From assembly GCA_017615325.1 (NCBI GenBank), contig JAGAAI010000042.1:1-34709 (forward strand): a DNA stretch of 34,709 nt, read 5' to 3'. Positions 22,549-30,078 of the stretch are shown here, piece by piece. The first letter of the stretch is position 1; every line of letters begins with the position of its first letter. The position numbers and the translations under genes are program-made. The notes beneath the pieces were generated by a model that did not search any database, was not told the DNA's origin, and was given only the letters and a program-made list of their open reading frames with translations. This DNA comes from Clostridiales bacterium (GTDB lineage: Bacteria > Bacillota > Clostridia > Saccharofermentanales > Saccharofermentanaceae).

Positions 22549-23226
22549 ATGCTTTCAAACACAAAAGGTAAACTCATTTTCGATATAGTTGACGACTATG
22601 TTGTAGTCGATCTGGAGACGACCGGGATGGAATTTGAGGATGACGAAGTCATCGAGATCTCGGCGGTCAAGGTCATCGGCGGCAAGATCTGCGACACTTA
22701 TTCGACCCTTGTAAATCCCGGGCGCCACATCACTTATGATATCAGTGCGATCACGGGCATCATGGACGATATGGTCGAAAATAGTCCCGACTTCAAGACT
22801 GCGCTTAAGGGCTTTATCGACTTTTCCGGCGACATGATCCTTTGCGGCCACAACATCAGAGGTTTTGACTTAAGATTCATCTATCGTGATTGCGAAAAGT
22901 TTTGGGGCAAGACTTTGGGCAACGATTACTTTGATACAGTTCTCCTGTCGAGGATCTACCTGCCCAAGATGTCACATTCGCTGGGCGACATGGCAGAACA
23001 ATATAACATCCCGACGGAAGGCGCTCACCGCGCATTGAACGACTGCATCATGACGCAGAAAGTCTATGAGCATTTGAAAGACGAGATGAGGAACCCGTCA
23101 CCTGAAGCTCTGGCAGTGAAGAGGTGCCCAAAGTGCGGCAACTTACTGAAACTTCGTGACGGCAAGTTCGGACCTTTCTACGGCTGCATGAGCTTCCCTG
23201 ACTGCAGGTATACAAGGAATCCCTGA
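22549..23226 (+). CDS. DEDDh 3'-5' exonuclease with topoisomerase-type zinc ribbon
   Basis: The protein has 225 residues. The exonuclease residues are complete: D21 and E23 (VDLETTG), HNIRGFD at 101-107 and H160-x4-D165 (HRALND). It is thus related to DnaQ/PolC-epsilon proofreading exonucleases. Residues 193-219 form a C4 ribbon (CPKCGNLL, then FYGCMSFPDC) like the C-terminal domains of topoisomerase I, which bind single-stranded DNA. No ribosome site precedes the ATG, and a TATACT at 22540-22545 ends 3 bases before it, so the mRNA could be leaderless. It probably trims or repairs DNA ends. It ends 19 bp before a terminator. Confidence 0.92.
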   Translation: MLSNTKGKLIFDIVDDYVVVDLETTGMEFEDDEVIEISAVKVIGGKICDTYSTLVNPGRHITYDISAITGIMDDMVENSPDFKTALKGFIDFSGDMILCGHNIRGFDLRFIYRDCEKFWGKTLGNDYFDTVLLSRIYLPKMSHSLGDMAEQYNIPTEGAHRALNDCIMTQKVYEHLKDEMRNPSPEALAVKRCPKCGNLLKLRDGKFGPFYGCMSFPDCRYTRNP

Positions 23227-23245
23227 CGGTCTCTTAAAAAAGTTC

Positions 23246-23274
23246 AGTGGTCACTTGGGAAGTGACCACTTTTA
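23246..23274. terminator. Terminator containing copy 3 of the AAGTGACCACTT motif
   Basis: AGTGGTCACTT (23246-23256) and AAGTGACCACT (23260-23270) form a perfect 11-bp stem around GGG, followed by TTTT on the plus strand and by a T-rich run (from CTTAAAAAAG) on the minus strand. The right arm with its left flank makes ACTTGGGAAGTGACCACTT (23253-23271), the motif also found at 11353 and 19775. Confidence 0.85.
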
Positions 23275-23289
23275 ATTTGCGCGGTTGTA

Positions 23290-23374
23290 TTATTTGGACA
23301 AATAAAAAAGGCGATCCCGGACTGTCCGGAACCGCCGGAAAGGCACAATAATGGGACACTACTTTTGCTATACT
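23290..23374 (+). promoter_or_regulatory. HIRAN-gene control region with two dyads
   Basis: TTATTT and AAATAA flank GGAC (23290-23305). CCGGAC and GTCCGG flank a single T (23317-23329). Then a TGC-extended TATACT (23366-23374) gives a candidate -10 about 67 bp before the start. The -35 is poor. The two dyads may be operators. Confidence 0.5.
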
Positions 23375-23440
23375 CTCCTCAAAGATACAGGAAAAAGCCC
23401 TATTTACATAAGACAATTTGATTCTATAAGGAGGTGCGAC

Positions 23441-23800
23441 ATGAAGACATATTACTTCACTATCACGGGTCTTAACTACAGATTCGGTGACAAGTTCATC
23501 GACCCCGGCATGGAAGTCAAGCTTGTGAAGGAACCTGATAACGAATACGACAAGGAAGCGATCAAGGTCGAACTTCCCGGGCTGGGTACTATAGGGTATG
23601 TGGCCAACAGCACCCACACGGTGATAGGTGAGAGCCACAGTGCCGGATACTACTGCGACAAGCTCGTCAAGGGTGCGGTAGGCAAGGTCCTCTATAAGCT
23701 TCCGTCAGGAGTCCTCTGCTCGATAGACGGAAAGTATCTGGAGAAGTCTTCCAAGAAGAAATCCAAGAAAAAGGTAGATGACACACCGTTTGAAATCTGA
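23441..23800 (+). CDS. HIRAN-domain protein
   Basis: The start at 23441 follows AAGGAGGTG; a longer frame from 23351 has no ribosome site. 119 residues. The sequence ITGLNYRFGDKFIDPGMEVK, then LVKEPDNEYDKEAIKVEL and GTIGYVANSTHTVIG is a standalone HIRAN domain, which in helicases binds 3' ends of single-stranded DNA. The C-terminal tail is Lys-rich (SSKKKSKKK). With the exonuclease gene next to it, a shared role in DNA-end processing or defence is plausible but unproven. A strong terminator follows. Confidence 0.87.
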   Translation: MKTYYFTITGLNYRFGDKFIDPGMEVKLVKEPDNEYDKEAIKVELPGLGTIGYVANSTHTVIGESHSAGYYCDKLVKGAVGKVLYKLPSGVLCSIDGKYLEKSSKKKSKKKVDDTPFEI

Positions 23801-23857
23801 TAACTAACAGTTCTTCTGTTGTGTGTTTTTCATTTTTATTGTTCTCCTTTCTAAAGC

Positions 23858-23892
23858 AAGGGACTGCCTCAGTTGTGGCAGTCCCTTTTTCA
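23858..23892 (+). terminator. Intrinsic terminator after the HIRAN gene
   Basis: AAGGGACTGCC (23858-23868) pairs perfectly with GGCAGTCCCTT (23877-23887), followed by TTTC. Confidence 0.93.
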
Positions 23893-24110
23893 TTGGTTAT
23901 CTTGATGTTGCTCATAAATAGGGGCTTTGTTGCTCATTACGCGCAACATTTCGCGCATAATAGTCAACAATCCCTGATGTTGACTGAAAAGCGGAATTTG
24001 TTGATCGCTTCGGACAACATTTTTCTTAAAACAGCCTACATTTCCTGATGTAGGCTATAATCGCAATTTTGTTGCGCGATCCGGACAACAAATCACTTAA
24101 AATGGCCGAC
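23893..24110. repeat. Tandem degenerate repeat, 71-bp period, about three copies
   Basis: TTTGTTG occurs at 23926, 23997 and 24068, exactly 71 bp apart each time. Each is followed after 11 bases or so by CAACA, its inverted partner. Between them lie GATGTTG (23904), GATGTTG (23976) and GATGTAG (24047), the right arms of hairpins such as AGTCAACA/TGTTGACT (23962-23985) and AGCCTACAT/ATGTAGGCT (24033-24056). In the latter both arms changed together, so pairing is kept. It fills the gap between two convergent transcription units. No gene is evident within it. Confidence 0.78.
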
Positions 24111-24135
24111 AGTAACTAATAAGCTCCCGCCCGGC

Positions 24136-24639
24136 TTACGACCCCAGCGGCTTAAAGGGCGAATGAGGGTTGGCGTTGCTGCCGGATCCGGCTGACTTAA
24201 ATTCAGGGGACTCATCGCCATCTTCAAGCATGCTCCTCTCCCACTCGCGGATCTCGTCTTCCACGGTCTTAGGCTTGACAACAGGAGTAACAGGGGGAAC
24301 ATAACCTGAATTGTTCTGCTCCGCTTCCCGGGCCTGTTTTTGAGCCTGCTTAAAGTCTTTGATTTCTTCTTCGCTGAGTCTTCTTACAAGTTCGTTTCCG
24401 TTGGGACCTATGCTGTTGTCGATCCTCTTGGCGTAGGTTGAACTGAAGACGTTTCTCTCGGAAGAGTTCAGGTCATCTCTTTTCATGGTGTAGTTAACCA
24501 TAACACCATATTCTGACCTGTCGCCCTTGCTGTCGCCTATGTTATTCGACTTATCGAGCATCGTACCGTAGATCCAGCAGGATAATCCGAATCCTAATCC
24601 TGATGCAAACAGGAATGAAAGAATGTCAATGAATGCCAT
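24136..24639 (-). CDS. Unknown membrane-anchored protein, 167 residues
   Basis: One N-terminal membrane helix (ILSFLFASGLGFGLSCWIYG) is followed by a hydrophilic, probably cytoplasmic domain with VMVNYTMKRDDLNSSERNVF and a helical, charged RRLSEEEIKDFKQAQKQARE segment. The tail is Pro/Ser/Gly-rich and likely disordered. No family recognised. It starts 4 bases after the stop of the zinc-ribbon membrane protein gene, whose end supplies the ribosome site (AGGGGTGA), so the two are translationally coupled and probably act together. Confidence 0.75.
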   Translation of the reverse strand: MAFIDILSFLFASGLGFGLSCWIYGTMLDKSNNIGDSKGDRSEYGVMVNYTMKRDDLNSSERNVFSSTYAKRIDNSIGPNGNELVRRLSEEEIKDFKQAQKQAREAEQNNSGYVPPVTPVVKPKTVEDEIREWERSMLEDGDESPEFKSAGSGSNANPHSPFKPLGS

Positions 24640-24643
24640 GATG

Positions 24644-25858
24644 TCACCCCTGTCTCTTCTTAGTGAAGTTGAATATTGCCTTATCCTGGGTAAGGCTTAT
24701 CTGCTTAACGACCTTAATGACCTTGCGGATACCCGTCGCGAAAAGACCTATTATTCCGGCGATCAGGGCAGCTATGAGCTTGCCCCTTCCGTCGCTGCTG
24801 CTCCTTGACTTTCCCGTGAAGAGGAAGGGGAGTGTCGCTCTGAAAACGAAGAAAGCAGCTATGGTAACGATGATGCCCGTTATTACGAGGAGCGTTATGA
24901 AGAGCTTCTTGTTAAAGGGCAGTCCGCATACGACTTTGCCCGTGTCGCCGTTTACCAGGATCGTGTTGTGCTTGCCCTTGTAGTTGAAGGTTACGAACCA
25001 GGCGGGAAGCATCGCGTAGATCATGTCGTTGTCGAGCCTTAAGGAAGGGAATGACGATATGATCTTTTTTGAGCTTGCCCTGCAGTCTTCCATCGCGTCT
25101 TCGTTGAAGAATTCCCTTGCTCTTATCAGAGCCGCCTGTCTCATGTCACTGTATGTAACGTCGGAGATATTGGAATAGAAGCCCGCAAGATAATCCTCAT
25201 CGAAAGGCTTGATGTTCCGAAGATCAAAGGGCTCGAGTCTCGAGCTGCTCTCGTCGGAAAGACCGGTCGATGCATCGAGCGGCAGGTTTCTTAAATTCAG
25301 TTTTCCTGCGCGTCCGAAGTATTTGGTAACGGTATTCTTGCCGCGCTTGACTGATCCTTTTATTACGACGGCATCAGTGTATTCGGCATTTACGATCCAG
25401 TAGGGGATATAGATGCCTCTGATGCTGTCAACGGTGAAGTGTTTTATCTCGCGCGGTACGAAGAAGCCTTTATCGATCTTGCTGTGGATCAGTTGAAGGG
25501 CTGTTTCTTTCGGTATGGAGAAAGGCATTATGCACTCGGGGCATTTCTGTTTTGCGATCCTGCTGAACACGACGTTAGGATTGCCGCAGTAGATGCAGGT
25601 CGTCGAAGACTCCGAGCCGTTGATGATTATCTCGCCGCCGCACTCGCTGCAGGCGTAGACATAGCAGTCCATGAGGTCTTTGTCTTTGGTGCCGTAGATC
25701 TCCTGCATGGATTCGGCCTTAAGATCCTCGCGGTATGCCTTGGATTCAGACTCGACGTCTTCAGGTCTGAATGAACTTCCGCAGGCTGAACACACCAGCC
25801 TTTGGCTTGCCGGATCGAAGACCAGTGCGTGGCTGCAGTTCTTACATAAAGTTGCCAT
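24644..25858 (-). CDS. Zinc-ribbon membrane protein, 404 residues
   Basis: Two four-cysteine ribbons at the N-terminus (CKNC/CSAC at about 6-25 and CSEC/CIYC at about 70-92) are followed by CPEC and a soluble domain with IPYWIVNAEYTDAVVIKGS and MLPAWFVTFNYKGKHNTIL, as in TFIIB-type zinc-ribbon proteins of Firmicutes. Near the C-terminus are two membrane segments (LFITLLVITGIIVTIAAFFV and LIAALIAGIIGLFATGI). The family is common and uncharacterised. AGGAGG lies 5 bases before the start. It is third in a minus-strand operon beginning at 27174. Confidence 0.85.
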   Translation of the reverse strand: MATLCKNCSHALVFDPASQRLVCSACGSSFRPEDVESESKAYREDLKAESMQEIYGTKDKDLMDCYVYACSECGGEIIINGSESSTTCIYCGNPNVVFSRIAKQKCPECIMPFSIPKETALQLIHSKIDKGFFVPREIKHFTVDSIRGIYIPYWIVNAEYTDAVVIKGSVKRGKNTVTKYFGRAGKLNLRNLPLDASTGLSDESSSRLEPFDLRNIKPFDEDYLAGFYSNISDVTYSDMRQAALIRAREFFNEDAMEDCRASSKKIISSFPSLRLDNDMIYAMLPAWFVTFNYKGKHNTILVNGDTGKVVCGLPFNKKLFITLLVITGIIVTIAAFFVFRATLPFLFTGKSRSSSDGRGKLIAALIAGIIGLFATGIRKVIKVVKQISLTQDKAIFNFTKKRQG

Positions 25859-25882
25859 GATATCCTCCTATATTTCCCTTAT

Positions 25883-26143
25883 TCAAAATACGAAATGACA
25901 GATCAGTCCCGCCAGGAGCGAGAAGACAACAGCGACAGGTATCAGCAGGACTTCGCGGTCCTTGAAGAAAGGCACGAAGGTAAGGCCGAACGTAAGTCCG
26001 AATGCTGCGAGCGCAAGTATCAGCGGCAAAAGCCAGAGCAGGGAGCCTGCTGTAAAGCAGAACATGAGAGCTACGGTCGCTGCTGCCATGAAGGCGGCGA
26101 AAAATATGAGACTAAGTTTTATGTTTCCGGATGTATCAGTCAT
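25883..26143 (-). CDS. Small three-helix membrane protein
   Basis: 86 residues, almost entirely three hydrophobic helices (LSLIFFAAFMAAATVALMF, LLWLLPLILALAAFGLTFGL, VLLIPVAVVFSLLAGLICHF). The ATG overlaps the upstream hydrolase stop as TGATG, with GGAGG before it, so translation is coupled. Family unknown; it is probably a partner of the neighbouring membrane proteins. Confidence 0.78.
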   Translation of the reverse strand: MTDTSGNIKLSLIFFAAFMAAATVALMFCFTAGSLLWLLPLILALAAFGLTFGLTFVPFFKDREVLLIPVAVVFSLLAGLICHFVF

Positions 26144-27174
26144 CAGTTAAGCCCTCCTATAAAATCTCCCGCCTGCTGCATGACCTTGCGGTCTGCCATG
26201 AAGTCGTTATGCCTGTTGCCGTCGACCGTTACGAAGTTTACCGAGCTTGCCATGAAGTCGGTAAAGAGCAGGCGGCTCGACTGGTAGGGCACGACTTCGT
26301 CTTCGGGCGAAGCGAAGATAATGGTCGGGCACTTGACTGTTTTCGCGTAGGCGCCCGTATCGAGATTGTAAGTTACGAGGAGCTTCAAGGGCCCATGGAA
26401 GATATTGAGTTCGTTGTTGTAGAGAGCATATGAATTCTCGTAGGGCGCGAGAAGTATAAGACCTGATACGTCGTCAGCCCTTTCGCTCGCAACGTAGGTC
26501 GCAAGCCCGGTGCCGAGAGAATAGCCCATGCAGAAGATCTTGCCTGAGGTCTTAAGCGACCTTACATGATCGAAAGACTCCAATGCCATATTCTTGAGTC
26601 CGTCAACTGTGAGGTTGCCTGAGCTCTTGCCGTACTGGGGGTAATCGAGGAAGATAAAGTCGTTATTCTCAGTCAGGGATCCGTAGACTGAACTGTCTTT
26701 TATCAGGTACTCTCTTACGAAAGAAGACGACTCCATTCCGTTCCCTCCGAAAAAGAGGATCACGGGTCTCTTGGAATCTGAAGATGCTGTCTTGGCAGGA
26801 ACGCGCCAGCCCCTGATCCCGGTGGAAGTCTCGATCCATTCGGGTTCTGACATAGCGGTAAGCTCATTGTAGGAAGTCTCGGTGAACCTGGGGTGGAAGA
26901 GCGCCAGGGGCGCGAGGTTTATTATCGTTAAGCAGAAGATCGCAAAGAGCGCTGTCAGGGATATCGCAACATAGATCGCGATCCTGACCTTTTTGTCTTT
27001 TGCTCTTAAGAAAGTTGCGACAAGGAATACTCCGGCTGCAGCAAGGAGCGATATCAGAACTGCTATGAGAAGTGCCTTAACGGCGCCCGATCCCGACAGG
27101 ATCAGATAGAGCAGAGGCCCTGCGATAAAGGCAGACCCTGCGCATATGAAAAGTGTCTTGAATTTCGGATCCAT
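26143..27174 (-). CDS. Membrane-anchored alpha/beta hydrolase
   Basis: The ATG at 27174 is chosen since GGAGGGG lies 6 bases upstream; one 15 bases earlier is weaker. 343 residues. Three N-terminal membrane helices (LFICAGSAFIAGPLLYLILS, KALLIAVLISLLAAAGVFLV, IAIYVAISLTALFAIFCLTI) precede an alpha/beta-hydrolase domain. It has oxyanion-hole motif FFGGNGM, nucleophile elbow GYSLGTG with Ser219, an acid in SPEDEVVPY and His in GNRHNDF, in the right order. It resembles the BEM46/ABHD13-type serine hydrolases. The substrate is unknown. It is the first gene of the minus-strand operon. Confidence 0.87.
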   Translation of the reverse strand: MDPKFKTLFICAGSAFIAGPLLYLILSGSGAVKALLIAVLISLLAAAGVFLVATFLRAKDKKVRIAIYVAISLTALFAIFCLTIINLAPLALFHPRFTETSYNELTAMSEPEWIETSTGIRGWRVPAKTASSDSKRPVILFFGGNGMESSSFVREYLIKDSSVYGSLTENNDFIFLDYPQYGKSSGNLTVDGLKNMALESFDHVRSLKTSGKIFCMGYSLGTGLATYVASERADDVSGLILLAPYENSYALYNNELNIFHGPLKLLVTYNLDTGAYAKTVKCPTIIFASPEDEVVPYQSSRLLFTDFMASSVNFVTVDGNRHNDFMADRKVMQQAGDFIGGLN

Positions 27175-27203
27175 ATTTATCCCCTCCATTTATATCCTTT
27201 GTG

Positions 27204-27266
27204 ATTATACCATTCTTTATTAACTAAGAGGACAGTTTGTCCTATCGCAAAGCAAAGTGGTACAAT
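27204..27266. promoter_or_regulatory. Divergent promoters sharing a dyad
   Basis: Minus-strand TATAAT (27209 to 27204) with a TGG extension serves the hydrolase operon. Plus-strand TACAAT (27261-27266), also TGG-extended and 18 bp from TTGTCC (27237-27242), serves the macro-domain gene. A perfect AGGACA-GTT-TGTCCT dyad (27229-27243) lies between and overlaps the plus -35, so one regulator could act on both. Confidence 0.62.
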
Positions 27267-27300
27267 CTTAAAGGATATAGAAGAAGGGGGAGATAAAGTT

Positions 27301-28317
27301 ATGCCGTTTAATGTTGTGCGCAATGACATAACAAAGGTCAAGGCAGATGCCATAGTAAACACGGCTAATCCCAAGCCCGCTATAGGCGACGGGACCGACC
27401 GCGCGATCTACGAGGCAGCCGGGAAAAAAGAACTTTTAACCCTGCGGAAAAATATAGGCGACATAGCTCCGGGCGAAGCGCGTGAGACACAGGCCCTCAA
27501 GCTTAAAGCCAAGTACATAATCCATACCGTAGGTCCCGTCTGGCGGGACGGCAAGCACGGTGAACTTGCGATCTTAAGATCCTGTTACGATAACTCACTG
27601 GAACTTGCAAAGAGTTTGGGATGCAAGTCCATAGCCTTTCCTCTCATATCGTCGGGCAGTTACGGCTTCCCCAAGGATAAGGCGATCGAGATAGCAACCC
27701 ATGAGATCGAGTCTTTCCTAAAGCATAACGACATGAAGGTGACCCTTGTCCTTTTCGATAAGGAGAGCTTTGTTATAAGCGGCCCCAAGTTCCGAGACAT
27801 CGTCGCATATATCGACCAGCACTACGTTGAAGAAGCCCGTGAGAAGGAATATGTAGAATACCCTTACGGCAACCTGAGGAGGGAGAGGCTTAATGACTTT
27901 AATATCCACTACGACAAGGCCAAGCTGGCGCTCCCCGAGGATATCGAGGACTTCATAGGCCAGCAGGGTTTGACATTCCAGGAGCGCATCCTTAAGATTA
28001 TGGAGGAGCGCGGGCTCGAGGGCACGGATGTCTATAAGAAGCAGCACCTGATAACCAAGAAGGTCTATAGCGACTTTAAGAACAACCGTGATTACCATCC
28101 GAACAAGTATACGGCGATCGCATTCTGCCTTGCTTTGGAATTAGATCTTGACGGGACGCTCGAGATATTGAATTCAGCGGGCTGGACCCTGTCTTCGAGC
28201 CGCAAGGAAGATCTTGTGGTAAGATGGCACATAGCAAAAGGCGACTATAAGATCTCTAGCATAAACGCGACTCTAAAGTCTGTGGGTCTAAAAGATCTGG
28301 ACCAATACAAACAATAA
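27301..28317 (+). CDS. Macro-domain protein with C-terminal helical extension
   Basis: The protein has 338 residues, GGGGGAG before the start. Residues 1-150 are a macro domain of the MacroD type: IVNTANPKPAIGDGTDRAI, GDIAPGEARETQAL, YIIHTVGPVW and FPLISSGSYGFP, all lining the ADP-ribose pocket. Members hydrolyse O-acetyl-ADP-ribose or remove ADP-ribose from proteins. The C-terminal part (about 215-338, with TFQERILKIMEERGLEGTDV and SDFKNNRDYHPNKYTAIAFC) looks like a winged or HTH-like helical domain often found with macro domains in Firmicutes. Together with the ADP-ribosylglycohydrolase at 19850 it is the second ADP-ribose gene in the window. Confidence 0.9.
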   Translation: MPFNVVRNDITKVKADAIVNTANPKPAIGDGTDRAIYEAAGKKELLTLRKNIGDIAPGEARETQALKLKAKYIIHTVGPVWRDGKHGELAILRSCYDNSLELAKSLGCKSIAFPLISSGSYGFPKDKAIEIATHEIESFLKHNDMKVTLVLFDKESFVISGPKFRDIVAYIDQHYVEEAREKEYVEYPYGNLRRERLNDFNIHYDKAKLALPEDIEDFIGQQGLTFQERILKIMEERGLEGTDVYKKQHLITKKVYSDFKNNRDYHPNKYTAIAFCLALELDLDGTLEILNSAGWTLSSSRKEDLVVRWHIAKGDYKISSINATLKSVGLKDLDQYKQ

Positions 28318-28339
28318 AGGATAGGGGGACACAAGTTAA

Positions 28340-28879
28340 ATGTATCTTAACAACGCCAAGATCGGGGCGCTTAAGACGGTCAACATAATAGTGCTGATCG
28401 TCGTTGCGGTACCGTCGCTATTTCATCTTTTCTGTACAGTCTTTGTCTTTTCTCCGCAGGCAAGGGGAATGAATCCACTGGGACTTCTTATCTTCGCGTC
28501 TTTCTTCTTCACGCTCTTCTGCGGAGGCGTCGGGATAATAATCTGGAGGGTGCGGGCCATGAACAGGCTGTCGCGCGCAAGGATCTACAATTCGCTTTTC
28601 GAAGAGGATCACGACGGTATCTTAACTTATGAATCGATTGCTTCCATGACGGGCCAGCCTGTTAAGAAAGTCGTAAACGACCTTATGTTTTATTCAAACA
28701 GCAATATCCTCATCAATCTTACAATGGGGCGCACTGCTGTCCGCGTCGACCTTCTTTCGCCCAACAATGAGTTCCTGACAGTTGTCTGCCCGCACTGCGG
28801 TGCGCACGTCAACATCCGCAAAGGCGGCGGCGGCAGATGCGATCACTGCGGAACTTTTATGAGAGCAAAGGAGGCCTGA
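28340..28879 (+). CDS. Membrane / winged-helix-like / zinc-ribbon protein (paralogue 1)
   Basis: 179 residues: two N-terminal membrane helices (NIIVLIVVAVPSLFHLFCTV, LGLLIFASFFFTLFCGGVGI), a middle HTH-like segment (DGILTYESIASMTGQPVKKV) and a C-terminal four-Cys zinc ribbon (CPHC and CDHC). The next gene has the same layout and similar sequence, so the pair arose by duplication. It starts 22 bp after the macro-domain gene, within one operon. No function known. The fold suggests a membrane-associated sensor or scaffold. Confidence 0.8.
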   Translation: MYLNNAKIGALKTVNIIVLIVVAVPSLFHLFCTVFVFSPQARGMNPLGLLIFASFFFTLFCGGVGIIIWRVRAMNRLSRARIYNSLFEEDHDGILTYESIASMTGQPVKKVVNDLMFYSNSNILINLTMGRTAVRVDLLSPNNEFLTVVCPHCGAHVNIRKGGGGRCDHCGTFMRAKEA

Positions 28880-28880
28880 C

Positions 28881-29450
28881 ATGTATAAGAATCAGAGTAA
28901 GATCGTAGCAACGATATTGATATGGTCGGCGTTAGCGGTCCCCGCATTCTGCATGGGGATAGTCCTCTTGGGCGTACTGGGATCAAGACCGAAGGTCGAT
29001 GACCCCGTGTCGGTATACGCCCTTTACATCATCATGCTGATACCCTGCGGATTCCTGGTCTATATGTATTTTAAGAGGTTCGGCAATGTCGGATTTGCCC
29101 AGAGGGTGAGCAACTATTTCGAGAAAGATTCTGACGGCCTTGTGCCCGTAAACGAGTTCGCGACTGCCATGGGCATGACTCAGGAGCAGATCGTCAAGAA
29201 GACTAATTATCTTATCCGAAAAGGGTATCTGGTGAACACGAACTACGATAACGCCCACCGCGTATTCCTGCTGTCCGATAAATACAAGCCGCAGAGTGAA
29301 TTTGCGGTATCCAGGGGACTCCCTGAAGACAAGCCTTTCCTGGGCATAAGCTGTCCGGGGTGTGCAGCTGCCCTTAAGATCAGGGCCGAGACCCGCGGGA
29401 CCTGTCCTTACTGCGGCAAGGAGATCATAGGACCTCCGTTCAAGCATTAA
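28881..29450 (+). CDS. Membrane / winged-helix-like / zinc-ribbon protein (paralogue 2)
   Basis: 189 residues with the same order: two membrane helices (IVATILIWSALAVPAFCMGI, YALYIIMLIPCGFLVYMYF), an HTH-like segment (DGLVPVNEFATAMGMTQEQI) and a four-Cys ribbon (CPGC and CPYC). The start is 1 bp after the previous stop; GGAGG in the end of the preceding gene is the ribosome site. A tandem paralogue of the preceding gene; similar to the zinc-ribbon genes at 8918 and 24644 in its ribbon. Confidence 0.8.
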   Translation: MYKNQSKIVATILIWSALAVPAFCMGIVLLGVLGSRPKVDDPVSVYALYIIMLIPCGFLVYMYFKRFGNVGFAQRVSNYFEKDSDGLVPVNEFATAMGMTQEQIVKKTNYLIRKGYLVNTNYDNAHRVFLLSDKYKPQSEFAVSRGLPEDKPFLGISCPGCAAALKIRAETRGTCPYCGKEIIGPPFKH

Positions 29451-29462
29451 TATGGTAAAATT

Positions 29463-29498
29463 GATACGGTGCGGCAGGTTCGTGCCGTATCTTTATTT
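29463..29498 (+). terminator. Weak terminator-like stem
   Basis: GATACGG (29463-29469) pairs with CCGTATC (29485-29491), followed by TTTATTT. An alternative stem, CGGCA and TGCCG around GGTTCG, competes with it. It lies between two plus-strand genes and may reduce readthrough rather than stop it. A TGG-extended TAAAAT (29453-29461) just upstream could be a promoter for the YcxB-like gene. Confidence 0.55.
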
Positions 29499-29509
29499 GG
29501 AGGGGAAAT

Positions 29510-30070
29510 ATGGATAATCCTTTGGTGATAGACTGCACTAACAATAACACGAATGAATCTTTCATCCGTGAGATCTACAGCGTATCGGGACAGTTTTCCC
29601 GGATCTATAAGAACCCCGCTGTTCCCTATAAGGATATGTTCAAGAGCACGATCGGTTCGGTCTTTTACAGTTTGGGCGTCTTGTTCCTGACTATACTGAC
29701 AGGGTTCTTTAAAAAGTTCGATATCTTCTCCGTAGTCTTGATCACCATAGCTTCCGTATTGCTCGTATTCGCGCTCTTCTTTGCCATCTTCTTCCGCGTG
29801 TCATTTAAGAAGTTCAAGGGAGCGTTCAACAAGTTTGAGCATACAGTCCTGATCCTTGATAACGGGGGCGTTAGGGTAGATATGGATGACGGTAATTTCT
29901 CGGTTAAGATCCCCTGGAGCGAAGTCCTTGCATTAAGGATATACAAAGAGAGTTTCTTCTTTTTTAACAAGGATAAGGGCAAACAATCCATAGTATGTGA
30001 GATGTCCCATAAAGATCAGGTCCTCGCCTTCATAGGTGAGTACGGGATCAATATAAGGATCATACAATGA
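29510..30070 (+). CDS. YcxB-like membrane protein
   Basis: 186 residues with two adjacent membrane helices (SVFYSLGVLFLTILTGFF, FSVVLITIASVLLVFALFFA) near residues 50-95. The C-terminal soluble region (VRVDMDDGNFSVKIPWSEVL, then ALRIYKESFFFFNKDKG) matches the YcxB-like C-terminal domain (PF14317) by the KIPWSEV pattern followed by ESFFFF, typical of small Firmicutes membrane proteins of unknown role. GGAGGGG precedes the start. The gene end overlaps the next reading frame by 4 bases at the alternative start of the dehydrogenase. Confidence 0.65.
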   Translation: MDNPLVIDCTNNNTNESFIREIYSVSGQFSRIYKNPAVPYKDMFKSTIGSVFYSLGVLFLTILTGFFKKFDIFSVVLITIASVLLVFALFFAIFFRVSFKKFKGAFNKFEHTVLILDNGGVRVDMDDGNFSVKIPWSEVLALRIYKESFFFFNKDKGKQSIVCEMSHKDQVLAFIGEYGINIRIIQ

Positions 30071-30078
30071 GGTCTGAT

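Noticed and set aside
23893..24110. CRISPR array or integron attC array
   Set aside because: There are no short identical direct repeats with unique spacers, no cas or integrase genes and no cassette genes. Units are degenerate and palindromic throughout.
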